A DNA stretch of 64,000 nucleotides from an uncultured Pseudoxanthomonas sp. (GTDB taxonomy: Bacteria; Pseudomonadota; Gammaproteobacteria; Xanthomonadales; Xanthomonadaceae): contig NZ_CAMPJD010000012.1 of NCBI RefSeq assembly GCF_946886695.1, positions 1 to 64,000 on the forward strand, written 5' to 3'. The notes beneath the pieces were generated by a model, which saw nothing but the letters and a program-made list of their open reading frames with translations, searched no databases and was not told the DNA's origin. Below are positions 33,794 through 43,190 of this stretch, one piece after another (the first letter of the stretch is position 1; the number at the start of each line of letters is the position of its first letter). The position numbers and the translations under genes were made by a program.

Positions 33794-36580
33794 ATGAAGT
33801 CACCCCGTTTCATTGTCGCACTCGGCTTGGCCGTGGCGCTTGCCTTGGGCCAGCCCGCGAACCTCTACGCCGCACCCGCGCTGCCGAAGGGCATCACCGC
33901 CGGCCCCAGCATCGAAGGTATCAGCGAGTACACGCTGGCCAACGGCCTGCGTGTGCTGGTGTTCCCCGACGCCACCAAACCCACCGTGACCGTCAACCTG
34001 GTCTACGGCGTGGGTTCGGTGCACGAGAACTACGGCGAGACCGGCATGGCGCACCTGCTGGAGCACCTGCTGTTCAAGGGCACGCCCACGCAGTCCGACA
34101 TCAGCGGCGAGATGAAGAAGCGCGGCATCGACTTCAATGCCACCACCGGTCTGGACCGCACCAACTACTTCGCCTCCTTCCCGGCCAACACCGACACGCT
34201 GGAGTGGGTGCTGAAGATGGAAGCGGACCGCATGGTCCACTCGAATGTCGCGAAGAAGGACCTCGACAGCGAGATGACCGTGGTCCGCAACGAGCTGGAA
34301 GCGGGCGAGAACAGCCCCGGTGGCGTGCTGTTCCAGCGCATCCGCTCGACGGCGTTCCTGTGGCACAACTACGGCAACACCACCATCGGCGCACGCAGCG
34401 ACGTGGAGGGCGTGCCGATCGACAAACTGCAGGCGTTCTACCGGCAGTGGTACCAGCCCGACAATGCCACCCTCATCCTCGCTGGCCGCCTCGACTCCGC
34501 CGACACGCTGGCCCGCGTCGCACGCCATTTCGGCGCGTTGAAGAAGCCCACCCGCGCATTGCCGCGTTTCTACACGCAGGAACCCGCGCAGGATGGCGAG
34601 CGCGAAGTCACGGTGCGCCGCGTCGGAAACCTGCGGCTGGTCGCGGCCGCCTACCATGCCCCCGCGGTGGCGCATCCGGACAACGCGCCGCTGAGCGTGC
34701 TGGCCAATGTGCTGGGACACACACCCGGCGGCCGCCTGCACAAGGCGCTGGTGGAAACCAAGCTGGCCGCCGGCAGCGGCGCCAGCAGCGAGTCCATGCG
34801 CGACCCCGGCTTGCTGACCGTGGTGGCCGTGGTGCCCAACGACGGCGATGCCGCGAAGACGGAAGCCGAACTCCTGAAGCAGGTCGAGCAGCTCGCCACG
34901 CGCCCGGTCACGCAGCAGGAAGTGGACGAGGCGAAGCAGCGCATCGGCAACGCCTACGACCTGTACTTCACCGACGTCAACGCCGTGGGCATGGGTCTGT
35001 CCGAGTTCCAGTCCGCCGGTGACTGGCGCCTGCTGTTCACCAGTCGCGATGCCATTGCGAAGGTCACCGCCGACGACATCAACCGCGTCGCCGCGGCATA
35101 CCTGAAGTCGAGCAACCGCACGCTGGGCCGCTTCATTCCCACCACAGCACCGGAGCGCGTCGAGATTCCGGCCGCGCCCGCGGTCGCGTCGCTGGTGGAC
35201 GGCTACATCGGTCGCGCCGCCGTGAGCGCGGGCGAGCAGTTCGATCCCTCGCCGAAGAACATCGAGGCACGCACGCAGACCTTCACCCTGGGCGACGGCC
35301 TGAAGGTGTCATTGCTACCGAAGAAGACGCGCGGCGGCACGGTGGTCGTCGACGCCAACTTCCGCTTCGCCGATGAAGCCTCGCTCACCGGCCGCGAAGG
35401 TGCCGCCGGCATGGCCGGCGCCATGCTGATGCGCGGCAGCAAGACGATGACGCGCGAACAGATCGACCAACGCCTGGAACAGCTGAAGACGCAGGGCAGC
35501 GTGAGCGGAAGCCTGCAAGGCGCCAGCATCGGCCTGCAGACGCGCCGCGAACACCTGGCCGATGCCTTGGCGCTGGCCGCCGACGTCTTGCGCAATCCCG
35601 CGTTTCCGGAAGGCGAGTTCGAACAGCTGCGCCTGCAGGCGCTGACCGGCATGGAAGCCTCGCGGCAGGAGCCGGGGGCCATCGCCGGCCGTGCGCTGGC
35701 GCAGTACTTCGACCCGTGGCCCGCCGGCCATCCGCTGCGCAACCGCACGCTGGATGAGTCGCTGGCCATGATGAAGGCCTTGAAGCTGGACGACGTCCGC
35801 GCGTTCCACCGCGATTTCTACGGCACTGCCAACGGCGAGATCGCCATCGTCGGCGATTTCGATCCGGCGGCCGTGCGCGCGCAGCTGGAGCAGCTGTTCG
35901 CCGGCTGGAAGAGCGGCAAGCCGTACGCGTCCATCGCCACCCGCTACACCAGCGTCGCTCCGAAGCAGGACCGCTTCGAGACACCGGACAAGCCCAACGC
36001 CGTGCTGCTGGCCCGCCACAACCTGTCGCTGAAGGTCACCGACGCGGACTACCCGGCGATGGTGATCGCCAACCGGGTGTTCGGTGGTGGTGCACTGAAG
36101 TCGCGCCTGGGTGATCGCATCCGCCAGCAGGAAGGCCTTAGCTATGGCGTCTCCAGTGGCGTGCGTGCCGACGACAGCCGGACCGGCCAGGACGATGCCG
36201 GCAGCTTCAGCATCCAGGCCATCGCCGCGCCGGAAAACATGGCGAAGGTGGAAGCGCTGGTGCGCGAAGAGCTGGCGAAGCTGGTCAGGGATGGCATCAC
36301 GGCCGGGGAGCTGAAGGATGCGGTGGCCGGCACGCTGACCGAACGCCAGCAGGGCCGCGCCGAAGACGGCAGCGTCGCCGGCATGCTGACCGACCAGTTG
36401 TTCTTCGGTCGCACGATGCAGTTCACCGCCGACCTCGACGCCAAGTACGCCGCGCTGACGGTGGACCAGGTGAACGCCGCGATCCGCAAGCACTTCAAGC
36501 CGGAGGCGCTGAGCGTATTCCTGGCAGGCGATTTCGCGAGGAAGGCGGGAGCAGCAGCTACCGCGTCGCCGACGAAGTAG
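33794..36580 (+). CDS. Periplasmic M16-family zinc peptidase (pitrilysin-like)
   Basis: 928-aa secreted double-M16 protease. Signal peptide about 1-26 (NLYA/AP). The inverted zinc motif HxxEH is at His87-Glu90-His91 (GMAHLLEHLLFKGT), with the distal Glu in EMTVVRNELEAGENSPGG. The second half (about 490-928) is a catalytically silent M16 domain (LGDGLKVSLLPKKTRGGTVV, AVLLARHNLSLKVTDADYPA, LGDRIRQQEGLSYGVSSGVR). It probably degrades peptides in the periplasm. A GGAGG site lies 7 bases before the ATG. A paralogue with the same layout is at 48934-51795. Confidence 0.93.
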   Translation: MKSPRFIVALGLAVALALGQPANLYAAPALPKGITAGPSIEGISEYTLANGLRVLVFPDATKPTVTVNLVYGVGSVHENYGETGMAHLLEHLLFKGTPTQSDISGEMKKRGIDFNATTGLDRTNYFASFPANTDTLEWVLKMEADRMVHSNVAKKDLDSEMTVVRNELEAGENSPGGVLFQRIRSTAFLWHNYGNTTIGARSDVEGVPIDKLQAFYRQWYQPDNATLILAGRLDSADTLARVARHFGALKKPTRALPRFYTQEPAQDGEREVTVRRVGNLRLVAAAYHAPAVAHPDNAPLSVLANVLGHTPGGRLHKALVETKLAAGSGASSESMRDPGLLTVVAVVPNDGDAAKTEAELLKQVEQLATRPVTQQEVDEAKQRIGNAYDLYFTDVNAVGMGLSEFQSAGDWRLLFTSRDAIAKVTADDINRVAAAYLKSSNRTLGRFIPTTAPERVEIPAAPAVASLVDGYIGRAAVSAGEQFDPSPKNIEARTQTFTLGDGLKVSLLPKKTRGGTVVVDANFRFADEASLTGREGAAGMAGAMLMRGSKTMTREQIDQRLEQLKTQGSVSGSLQGASIGLQTRREHLADALALAADVLRNPAFPEGEFEQLRLQALTGMEASRQEPGAIAGRALAQYFDPWPAGHPLRNRTLDESLAMMKALKLDDVRAFHRDFYGTANGEIAIVGDFDPAAVRAQLEQLFAGWKSGKPYASIATRYTSVAPKQDRFETPDKPNAVLLARHNLSLKVTDADYPAMVIANRVFGGGALKSRLGDRIRQQEGLSYGVSSGVRADDSRTGQDDAGSFSIQAIAAPENMAKVEALVREELAKLVRDGITAGELKDAVAGTLTERQQGRAEDGSVAGMLTDQLFFGRTMQFTADLDAKYAALTVDQVNAAIRKHFKPEALSVFLAGDFARKAGAAATASPTK

Positions 36581-36598
36581 ACCGCATGCTCCGCACGA

Positions 36599-36620
36599 AA
36601 CGGCCCCGCAAGGGGCCGTT
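36599..36620. terminator. Hairpin between convergent genes
   Basis: AACGGCCCC / GGGGCCGTT stem with a GCAA tetraloop, followed by CTCGTTTCC, 18 bases after the M16 stop. The T-tract is weak, and the hairpin may also serve the converging EEP gene. Confidence 0.75.
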
Positions 36621-36685
36621 CTCGTTTCCAGGACCCGATGATCGCTCTCCTCCCCCTGTGCGCGGGAAGAAGGGCGAGGCACGCG

Positions 36686-37546
36686 CTACGGCAGACGCAG
36701 CGTCACCACCAGCGGGAAGTGATCGGACGGATAGCGGTTGTTCCAGCGCGTAGTCACCGAGGTGATCGACTCCAATTGCACGCCGCGGACGAAGATCCAG
36801 TCGATGCGACGGTCGGCCTTGCCGGTAAATCCATGGAACGTGGCTTCGATGCCTTCCACCCGCGGCGCGGTCATCCACGCATCCTGCAGCGTCTGCGCCA
36901 GAACGGCATGCACGTCCGAATCGGGCACGGTGTTGAAATCACCGGTCAGCACCACCGGCACGTCGTCCGGCAGCGTGGCCAGGTGGCGCGCGATGGCCTG
37001 CGCGCCCTTTACGCGAGCAGCCTCGTCCTGCTCGCGGTACGGCAGGTGGGTGTTGAGCAGGTAGAAGCGCCTGCCGTCGTCGCGCCGCTCGAACAGCGCC
37101 CACGTCACCATGCGGGGATGGGGATGGCCCCAGGTGATGCTGCCCGGCACGTCGGGCGTGTCGGACAGCCAGAAGTCCCCGGATTCGACCACCGTCAGCC
37201 GGTCCTTCCGGTAGAACACGCCCATGCGCTCACCGCCGCCATCGGCCTCGCGCCCACGCCCGAACCATGCGTACTTCGGCAGCTCTCGCGCCAGATGGTC
37301 CGCCTGCGCCTTCACCAGTTCCTGCAGGCCGATCACGTCGGGCTGCTGCTCCCGCAGCATGCGCAGCGCCAGCGGCTTGCGCGTTTCCCAGTAGTCCACG
37401 CCGTCGCTCTCCGCCGGCAGGCGGATGTTGAAGCTCATGATGCGCAGGGCATTGTTGGGCTTTGCCGGCGGCACGTCGGTGGCTTGGGCTTGCAGACCGG
37501 TGGTGGCGAGGATCATCACGATCAGGATGGCGCGGAGGAGAGGCAT
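36686..37546 (-). CDS. Secreted endonuclease/exonuclease/phosphatase-family hydrolase
   Basis: 286-aa protein with a signal peptide (about 1-22) and a complete EEP (DNase I-like) fold: MSFNIRLPAESDG, IGLQELVKAQ (catalytic Glu), LLNTHLPYREQDE, VVLTGDFNTVPDSD (Asp/Asn pair), RRIDWIFVRG and PSDHFPLVVTLRLP (terminal Asp-His). All catalytic positions are present. It may hydrolyse phosphodiesters or sugar/lipid phosphates outside the cytoplasm; the substrate cannot be told. A TATACT box (37573-37578, minus strand) is a plausible -10 and a GGAAG site precedes the ATG. It diverges from the next gene by 80 bases. Confidence 0.9.
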   Translation of the reverse strand: MPLLRAILIVMILATTGLQAQATDVPPAKPNNALRIMSFNIRLPAESDGVDYWETRKPLALRMLREQQPDVIGLQELVKAQADHLARELPKYAWFGRGREADGGGERMGVFYRKDRLTVVESGDFWLSDTPDVPGSITWGHPHPRMVTWALFERRDDGRRFYLLNTHLPYREQDEAARVKGAQAIARHLATLPDDVPVVLTGDFNTVPDSDVHAVLAQTLQDAWMTAPRVEGIEATFHGFTGKADRRIDWIFVRGVQLESITSVTTRWNNRYPSDHFPLVVTLRLP

Positions 37547-37626
37547 GGCGGTCTTCCGGTTCGACTCGCACCAGTATAGGAACTGCGGTAACGTCGCGCC
37601 CCATTGGGGAGAGAAGGAGTTCGATC

Positions 37627-38472
37627 ATGCGAGGAATGACGTGCATCGGCCGTGCCGCTTGGCTGTTGTCTGCTCTGCTGTATGCGCAGATTGCATCTGC
37701 GCAGAGTGACGCTCCCGTACCGATCGACGACGCGCAAACGACGCGCGCGATCCTGGATGCCGATGCCACGGGCCGCTTGATCTACCTGCACGACCAGGCG
37801 GCTGCCGTCGCCACGGACGCAGCGATGGAGCTCAAGGCGTTTCGTCGGGACGGCAAGCGCGGAGACCTGGCGGGCTGGATCACCGAGCAGCGCGAGGAAG
37901 GCATCGTTGTGAGCTTCGTCAGTAGCGAACCGGTACCACGGGCGCGATACCGGGCGACGGTCACGAGCGACGGCCGCGTCTCGGGAAAGGCGGAAGCGCT
38001 CGCTGAGCCGGCCGCGTTGACGGCGTACGAACTTGGCGCGGCACGGGCGCGTGCCACCGCCGCCGCTGCAAAGTTTGAGCCCTGCTCACGTACCTACAAC
38101 ACTGTCGTGCTGCCCACCAATAATGAGGGCGGTGGCTGGGCCGCGTATCTGCTGCCGGGAACCACGCAGCATGGCGTCGTCCCCATCGGCGGCCGCTATC
38201 GGCTCGATCTGGATCCCGCCGGAGAACGGATCCTCAAGCAACGGCCCTTCACTCGCACCTGCATTGCGCTCGACAGTCCACGCAACGACAGATCCATGAA
38301 AGCAGTGGCCATGATGGTCACCCACCTGCTGGATCCCGTGCCGACCGAGGTGCACGTGTTCTGGAGCCTGTGGGCGCGCCAGCCGATGTATGTGGCTACG
38401 TCGGAAGGCAATTGGCTGATCGAGGATGGCAAGACCAGGCTGATGTCGCGCAGGGAGAAGAGAGAACAATGA
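37627..38472 (+). CDS. Secreted protein of unknown function
   Basis: 281-aa protein not assigned to a family. Signal peptide about 1-25 (YAQIASA/QSD). The mature part has an Ala-rich helical stretch in the middle (TAYELGAARARATAAAAKFE) and a C-terminal domain with two Cys (EPCSRTYNTVVLP and FTRTCIALDSPRND) that could form a disulphide, plus several aromatic residues near the end (HVFWSLWARQPMYVATSEGNW). A strong AAGGAG site lies 8 bases before the ATG at 37627. Its TGA overlaps the next ATG (ATGA), so the two secreted proteins are coupled and probably work together. Confidence 0.75.
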   Translation: MRGMTCIGRAAWLLSALLYAQIASAQSDAPVPIDDAQTTRAILDADATGRLIYLHDQAAAVATDAAMELKAFRRDGKRGDLAGWITEQREEGIVVSFVSSEPVPRARYRATVTSDGRVSGKAEALAEPAALTAYELGAARARATAAAAKFEPCSRTYNTVVLPTNNEGGGWAAYLLPGTTQHGVVPIGGRYRLDLDPAGERILKQRPFTRTCIALDSPRNDRSMKAVAMMVTHLLDPVPTEVHVFWSLWARQPMYVATSEGNWLIEDGKTRLMSRREKREQ

Positions 38473-38888
38473 AGACGGCGGCATCCACCACTCTTCGTGC
38501 ACTGTGCGCATGTACGCTGCTGGCGCAGGCGGCCGTGGCTTCGTCGACCTCGCCCGCGCCTGCACCTTCGCCAGCCACCAACGACACTGCGACGGTCTGC
38601 GCTGCCGCACGCCTCAAACCTTTCACGAGCCCCTACGGCGTCCGCCAGGCATGGCCGGTGATGGCGTCGCCGCCAGCCGACATGCTGCACACGCTGGGCA
38701 CGCCCTTGTCGGACATGGGCCACGTCGCCGACGGCTACCAGCAGTTCCTGCATGTCGATACGCAGGCACGCGCGGTCTATGTGGTCGAACAAGGCGGTTT
38801 CGCCGGCACCACGAAGGTGTTCGGACCCCTGCCGCTGCCGCGCTGCACGACGACGACCCTGCCCGAGGCGGCGGCGGCGACACGCTGA
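38469..38888 (+). CDS. Small secreted protein of unknown function
   Basis: 139-aa protein with a signal peptide (about 1-24) and a short Ser/Pro/Ala-rich linker (SSTSPAPAPSPAT), then a compact domain with two Cys (VCAAARLKPFTSPYG and PLPRCTTTTLPE). I do not recognise the family. It starts inside the stop codon of the preceding secreted orphan (ATGA overlap), a sign of stoichiometric co-expression. The next gene converges from the other strand 24 bases after its stop. Confidence 0.7.
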   Translation: MKTAASTTLRALCACTLLAQAAVASSTSPAPAPSPATNDTATVCAAARLKPFTSPYGVRQAWPVMASPPADMLHTLGTPLSDMGHVADGYQQFLHVDTQARAVYVVEQGGFAGTTKVFGPLPLPRCTTTTLPEAAAATR

Positions 38889-38912
38889 ACTGCGTGGCAT
38901 CGCGAGACAGGC

Positions 38913-39479
38913 TTACGCCAAGCGGCGCCGGTCGCTGTGTTTTCCTTCCGCGATCTCCTCCACCAGCTTGGCGCAGAACGCCGGCAAGTCCTTCGGCGTG
39001 CGGCTGGTCACCAGGCCCTTGTCGACGATCACCTCGTCGTCTTTCCAGTTCGCGCCCGCATTCTCCAGGTCCTTGCGGATGTTGGGCACCGAGGTGACGG
39101 TGCGGCCACGCAGCACGTCGGCATTGGCGAGCACCCACGGGCCGTGGCAGATCGCACCGACCGGTTTGCCGGCTTCGAAGAAGCCGCGGGTGAAGGCCAG
39201 CGCCTGGTCGTCCACGCGCAGGGCGTCCGGATTGAACAGCCCCCCGGGGATGACGAGCGCGTCGTAGTCCTTAGCGGAGACTTCGGACAGCACATGATCC
39301 ACGTCCACCTGGTTGCCCTTGTCGAAGTGCTTGAAGCCCTGGATGCGTCCGCCATCGAGCGAGACGATGTCGACCTGCGCGTGGTGCGACTGCAGTACGC
39401 GCATCGGTTCGGTCAACTCGGATTGCTCGAAGCCGTCGGTGGCGAGGATGGCGACGCGTTTTCCCGTCAGGTGGCTCAT
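38913..39479 (-). CDS. DJ-1/PfpI family protein (type 1 glutamine amidotransferase fold)
   Basis: 188-aa cytosolic protein of the DJ-1/PfpI superfamily, close in size to YhbO/PfpI. The catalytic elements are intact: Glu18 (ATDGFEQSELTEP), nucleophile-elbow Cys111 with adjacent His112 (VGAICHGPWVLANAD), and VIPGGLFNPDALR. Members act as chaperone/stress proteins, glyoxalases or proposed deglycases; which one applies is not visible. The frame is open 44 codons upstream, but the ATG at 39479 has a GGGAG site and gives the normal N-terminus (GKRVAILATDGFEQSE). Confidence 0.9.
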   Translation of the reverse strand: MSHLTGKRVAILATDGFEQSELTEPMRVLQSHHAQVDIVSLDGGRIQGFKHFDKGNQVDVDHVLSEVSAKDYDALVIPGGLFNPDALRVDDQALAFTRGFFEAGKPVGAICHGPWVLANADVLRGRTVTSVPNIRKDLENAGANWKDDEVIVDKGLVTSRTPKDLPAFCAKLVEEIAEGKHSDRRRLA

Positions 39480-39613
39480 GGGAAGGCTCCCGTATGAATG
39501 AGGTACCACGGTAGCGTGCGCCACGCGCACGGCATGCGAAGGAATCGTTGCCATCGTGTCAACGCGCGTGGTCGATGTGCTCCAATGCCTCATCTGTTCA
39601 TGGAAGCGCACTC

Positions 39614-40012
39614 ATGCCCCGTCGCATGGTTGTCGTGTTACGCAGCGTGGCGGCGTGCGTCGTGTCACTCTACGCGTTGCCTCTGGTCAACCAGATCGGC
39701 GGTGAACTCGCAGCGGCGCTGCGCCTGCCTTCCGGCGGTGACGCGCGGCTGGCCTACGACCTGCTGTGGTTCGTCATGGCCGGCGTGGCCGGCAGCATGC
39801 TGATGGTCGGTGTGGCGGCAGTCGCGAAGACCGCGCACGCCTGGGTGTTCCTCGCGCTGTACCTGGCCCTCGGCGTGGCCCTGGTCTGGCTCGCTTGGGA
39901 AGACTTCCCGCGCTGGTTCACCCTCGCCTGCCTGCTGACCTTGCCCGCGCAGGTGTGGCTGGGCTGGTGGTTGGCGTGGGGACGTCGGCGCGCCACGCGC
40001 GCGGATACGTGA
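39614..40012 (+). CDS. Small integral membrane protein, unknown function
   Basis: 132-aa protein with four hydrophobic helices (about residues 5-25, 45-70, 75-95, 102-122) and a basic C-terminus (WGRRRATRADT). No family was recognised; the size and helix pattern are like several unrelated small membrane proteins. I used the ATG at 39614; the ATG at 39626 (MVVVLRSV) is an alternative, and the frame is open upstream. It stands alone, 134 bases from the divergent DJ-1 gene, and its stop is 3 bases from the converging hypothetical gene. Confidence 0.65.
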   Translation: MPRRMVVVLRSVAACVVSLYALPLVNQIGGELAAALRLPSGGDARLAYDLLWFVMAGVAGSMLMVGVAAVAKTAHAWVFLALYLALGVALVWLAWEDFPRWFTLACLLTLPAQVWLGWWLAWGRRRATRADT

Positions 40013-40015
40013 GGC

Positions 40016-40309
40016 TCAGGACTGCGCTTCGTTCACATCCGATGCGTCGACGACAAAGCGGTAGACGCCCTCGTCCGTCTCGACGTGCCAGGGCGAGGTA
40101 TCGACCTCCAGGCATCGACGGCCATCGCGATCCAAGTGCCCGAGCACGTGGCAGGCAATCCATCCATCGCAGGGAAGCGCCTGGTCCGCACAACCAACGA
40201 CCGGCATCTTCTCGATGCCTGGACGCCGGCGCCCTGACGCCTCGTCGATATGGAACTCGATCCAGCCAGGGAATTCTTCGTCTACGATTCCGGTGATGCT
40301 GATACGCAA
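40016..40309 (-). CDS. Hypothetical protein downstream of ubiB
   Basis: About 97 aa if begun at the TTG at 40309; an ATG at 40387 would overlap the ubiB 3' end by 53 bases and add 26 residues. The sequence is protein-like, with balanced composition: GIVDEEFPGWIEFHIDEASG, KMPVVGCADQALPCDGWIAC, LDRDGRRCLEVDTSPWHVET, ending RFVVDASDVNEAQS. It has four Cys and no membrane helix or signal peptide. No family recognised. It lies 25 bases after ubiB on the same strand and may be co-transcribed. Confidence 0.5.
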   Translation of the reverse strand: MRISITGIVDEEFPGWIEFHIDEASGRRRPGIEKMPVVGCADQALPCDGWIACHVLGHLDRDGRRCLEVDTSPWHVETDEGVYRFVVDASDVNEAQS

Positions 40310-40334
40310 CCGCGCTTGCGCGAAGTCTTCTATC

Positions 40335-41987
40335 TCAGCGCCGCGGCCATGCCGCAAGCAAGGCCCACAGGCCACCGATGCCGGCAATCCAGGCCGCGGC
40401 AGGCACGTCGAACAGACGTGGTCCGCCGGCTTCCAGCGCGTAGAGCACGGCGGCGGCGATCAACAGCCCCACGCCGAGGATGGCGGCGACGACGCGGCGC
40501 TGCATGCCCTTCATCGTCTGCGCCAGGTCGGCGAGATCCTTCGAACGCATCGCCAGCTCGTGCCGGCCTTCGACCTGCTGGCTGAGCCAGGCATGCACAA
40601 GGCGGGGCATGTCAGGCGCGTGCGTCATGATCTCGGGCAGACGCTTGCGGAACTCCTGCGCCGCGCGCTGCGGGCTGTAGCGTTCCAGCAGGATGCGCTC
40701 CAGCACCGGCTTGGCCACGGCCCAGATGTCGATCTGCGGGTCCAGTTGGCGGCCCACGCCCTCGATGTTCAGCAGCGTCTTCTGCAGCAGGATCAGCTGC
40801 GGCTGCAAGGTCAGTTCGTAGCGCTGCGCGGTGCGGAACAGCTTGGCCAGCACCTCGGCCAGCGAGATCTCGCTGAGTGGGCGGGTGAAATAGGGCTCGC
40901 ACACCGCGCGCGCGGCGGCTTCCAGCTCGTCGATGCGGATGTGCGCCGGCATCCAGCCGGCCTGCACGTGCAGTTCGGCGATGCGTCGGTAGTCGCGGTT
41001 GAAGATCGCCATGAAGTTCTCGGCGAGCCAGTATTGGTCGTCGCGCGAGAGCTGGCCCATGATGCCGAAATCCAGCGCGATGAAACGCGGATCGGTCTTC
41101 CGTTCCGGGTCGACCCAGATGTTGCCGGCGTGCGCGTCGGCGTGGAAGAAGTTGTCGCGGAACACCTGCTGGTAGAACACGCGCACGCCCTTGGCGGCGA
41201 GCGCCTTGCGGTCGATACCGGCGCCGTCCAGTGCGGCGATGTCGTCGGACGGGATCCCACGCACGCGCTCCATCGTCATCGCGCGCTCGGCGGTGTGCGA
41301 CCAGATCACCTCGGGCACGTACAGGTCGGGCGACTCGGCCCAGTTGCGCCGCAGCAGGCTGGCGTTGCCGGCCTCACGCTGCAGGTCGAGTTCGGCCGCC
41401 AGCGTGTTCTCGATCTCGGCGACGATCTCGCGCGGACGGATCTTGTCGGCATTCGGGTGCGCGCGGTCGACGATGGCGGCGACACTCTCCAGCAGCGCGA
41501 TGTCGCCGGCGATCTGCTTGCGGATGTCGGGGCGCAGCACTTTCACCACCACTTCGCGCCCGCCGGGCAGCGTGGCCGCGTGCACTTGCGCGATGGATGC
41601 GGACGCCAGCGGCGTGGTGTCGAAGTGCTCGAACGCCTCGATGATCGGGCGGCCCAGTTCCTCTTCCACCAGCGCACGTGCGCGGTCGCCATCGAACGGC
41701 GCGACGCGGTCCTGCAGCAGGGTCAGTTCCTCGGCGATGTCGGGTGGAATCAGGTCGCGGCGGGTAGACAGGATCTGGCCGAACTTGACGAAGATCGGGC
41801 CCAGTTCCTGCAACGCCAGCCGCAACCTAACGCCACGCGGCTGCGCGGCGATCTCGGCCGACGCGCGCGGGACGAAAGGGCGAGCCAGCTTCAGCCAACG
41901 CTCGACCGGTGTGCCATCCAGCAGGTCGTCAAGGCGATAGCGGAGCAACACCCGGCCGATGCGGCTGGCCCGCAGCACCGACTTCAT
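40335..41987 (-). CDS. ubiB: UbiB atypical kinase/ATPase for ubiquinone biosynthesis
   Basis: 550-aa ABC1/UbiB protein-kinase-like protein supporting ubiquinone synthesis at the inner membrane. Family motifs: the KxGQ extension as [14 protein letters not shown] (residues 68-71 are KFGQ), the Ala-rich nucleotide loop in [23 protein letters not shown] (Lys), [15 protein letters not shown] (catalytic loop) and [10 protein letters not shown] (DFG). Two membrane helices close the C-terminus (about 495-515 and 525-545). Its ATG overlaps the ubiJ stop (ATGA), so it is translated with ubiJ. Length is typical. Confidence 0.95.
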   Translation of the reverse strand: MKSVLRASRIGRVLLRYRLDDLLDGTPVERWLKLARPFVPRASAEIAAQPRGVRLRLALQELGPIFVKFGQILSTRRDLIPPDIAEELTLLQDRVAPFDGDRARALVEEELGRPIIEAFEHFDTTPLASASIAQVHAATLPGGREVVVKVLRPDIRKQIAGDIALLESVAAIVDRAHPNADKIRPREIVAEIENTLAAELDLQREAGNASLLRRNWAESPDLYVPEVIWSHTAERAMTMERVRGIPSDDIAALDGAGIDRKALAAKGVRVFYQQVFRDNFFHADAHAGNIWVDPERKTDPRFIALDFGIMGQLSRDDQYWLAENFMAIFNRDYRRIAELHVQAGWMPAHIRIDELEAAARAVCEPYFTRPLSEISLAEVLAKLFRTAQRYELTLQPQLILLQKTLLNIEGVGRQLDPQIDIWAVAKPVLERILLERYSPQRAAQEFRKRLPEIMTHAPDMPRLVHAWLSQQVEGRHELAMRSKDLADLAQTMKGMQRRVVAAILGVGLLIAAAVLYALEAGGPRLFDVPAAAWIAGIGGLWALLAAWPRR

Positions 41988-42625
41988 GCGCGATGCTCCA
42001 CGCGCGCAGCGAGGCGGCCGATGCGCACCGCGATGCGCTCGACATCGTCGCGGATCGCGTCGACATCGTCATGGAAGGCATTGAGTTCCTCGCGGCCGAC
42101 CACGTCGCGCGATTCCTCGGTGACATACTCGGCGGCGCTTTCAGCGAGATTGCCTGCCGCAACACGGGCCTGTTGCAGGCCGGCGCGAACGGCATTGGCG
42201 ACCTGCACGCCGATGACGTCGCCGAACACCCGGGTGAAGGGCAGCGACCAGTCGGGATCGAAGCGCGTGGCCAGTGTCTGCAGGCGACGGGCGAGGTCGG
42301 CATCGCCGGACACCTTGACCTTGCCGACCGGCGTGGCGTGGTCGCGACGGAAGAACGGCAGTTGTCCCAGCAGGCCGCCGAGCGTGCTGCGCACAGCGAG
42401 ATCGGCTTCGATCACTTCGCTTGCAGGTCCCACCTGGAGCCGGCCGCCCCCGACCATGATGTCCATCGCCAGAGGTGGTGCATCGACTACCAGCTGGATG
42501 CGGCGGCCTTCGAGAAGACGCAGCGCGGCCGAGGTGTCGGGATCCAGCGCGATCGCCTGGTTGAGCGCAGTTTCCAGCGCACGACCGGCGAGGGGTTTCA
42601 AGGCATCGAACGGAGACAGGTCCAT
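41984..42625 (-). CDS. ubiJ: UbiJ-type SCP2 lipid-binding accessory factor
   Basis: 213-aa protein with an N-terminal SCP2 sterol-carrier fold (about 15-115: [59 protein letters not shown]) and a helical C-terminus rich in Asp/Arg. It resembles E. coli UbiJ, which binds ubiquinone intermediates in the soluble Ubi metabolon. The ubiJ-ubiB order and the 4-base ATGA overlap support the call; ubiE is not in the window. A TAGAAT box ends 6 bases before the ATG and there is no Shine-Dalgarno sequence, so the mRNA may be leaderless. Confidence 0.88.
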   Translation of the reverse strand: MDLSPFDALKPLAGRALETALNQAIALDPDTSAALRLLEGRRIQLVVDAPPLAMDIMVGGGRLQVGPASEVIEADLAVRSTLGGLLGQLPFFRRDHATPVGKVKVSGDADLARRLQTLATRFDPDWSLPFTRVFGDVIGVQVANAVRAGLQQARVAAGNLAESAAEYVTEESRDVVGREELNAFHDDVDAIRDDVERIAVRIGRLAARVEHRA

Positions 42626-42631
42626 GCCGCC

Positions 42632-42637
42632 ATTCTA
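42632..42637 (-). promoter_or_regulatory. -10 box six bases before the ubiJ ATG
   Basis: On the minus strand TAGAAT is followed by GGCGGC and the ATG at 42625. A transcription start at or within a base of the A of ATG is implied. No Shine-Dalgarno sequence is available. Confidence 0.6.
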
Positions 42638-42741
42638 GCGGCAAAGCCTGTACGCCCCGCCCGCCCGTCTGCCTGCATCGTGCGGGCTCGGGGCGGGCTC
42701 GACGGCGTCCTGCCGTCCCGGCGGAGAGAGACGGTGACGCG

Positions 42742-42900
42742 TCAGACGCGCTTGCCGCGCAGCAGCGAGATGATCGCCAGGATCACGAAGACGACGAACA
42801 GCACCCACGCGATGTTGGTGGCGGCACCCGCGATGCCGCTGAAACCCAGCACGGCGGCGATGAGGGCGATGACGAAGAAGATGATGGCGTAGCGCAGCAT
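42742..42900 (-). CDS. DUF1328 small membrane protein (YtjA-like)
   Basis: 52-aa protein with two hydrophobic helices: [20 protein letters not shown], a Gly/Ala turn ([11 protein letters not shown]), and [15 protein letters not shown], ending RGKRV. This is the full DUF1328/YtjA pattern and size. Members are stress-associated inner-membrane peptides of unknown mechanism. The upstream sequence (beyond 42900) contains AGGAG (from ACTCCTTT on the plus strand), a good ribosome-binding site. The flanking 285 bases to oleD contain only the repeat at 43050-43190. Confidence 0.88.
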   Translation of the reverse strand: MLRYAIIFFVIALIAAVLGFSGIAGAATNIAWVLFVVFVILAIISLLRGKRV

Positions 42901-43049
42901 GGAAACTCCTTTGGGCTGTGGCCAGCGGTGCAGCCGTTAGTGGCGTGCGTCATGCTGGAACGCGGGGAGTCATCGTCGCGTGAGTGTCGCGCGACGCGAT
43001 ATGGATACGCTTCAGTGTCGTGATTCGGGCGTGAAGGCAGCGCTGCTGG

Positions 43050-43190
43050 TGTAGAAGGGCTTCAGCACCGACCTCTCCCACCAGGGATCCCGTCGCCACC
43101 AGACCCATCCACTCCCCTGCCGCGCTGCGGCGCGCTCATCGACGCGTACACGGCAAGTTGTTCGAGGCGCGGACTGAAGCCCCTCCTACA
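43050..43190. repeat. Inverted-repeat element (TGTAGGAGGGGCTTCAG type)
   Basis: About 141 bp with degenerate inverted ends: 43050-43072 (TGTAGAAGGGCTTCAGCACC) and 43168-43190 (complement TGTAGGAGGGGCTTCAGTCC). Same family as 21044-21107 but with a longer middle. Its right end overlaps the last three bases of oleD: the TAG stop of oleD is the TAG inside TGTAGGAG. Confidence 0.75.

Noticed and set aside
40215..42638. 807-codon plus-strand open frame antisense to ubiB and ubiJ
   Set aside because: Shadow frame; the UbiB motifs (Kx[13 protein letters not shown]) are on the minus strand.
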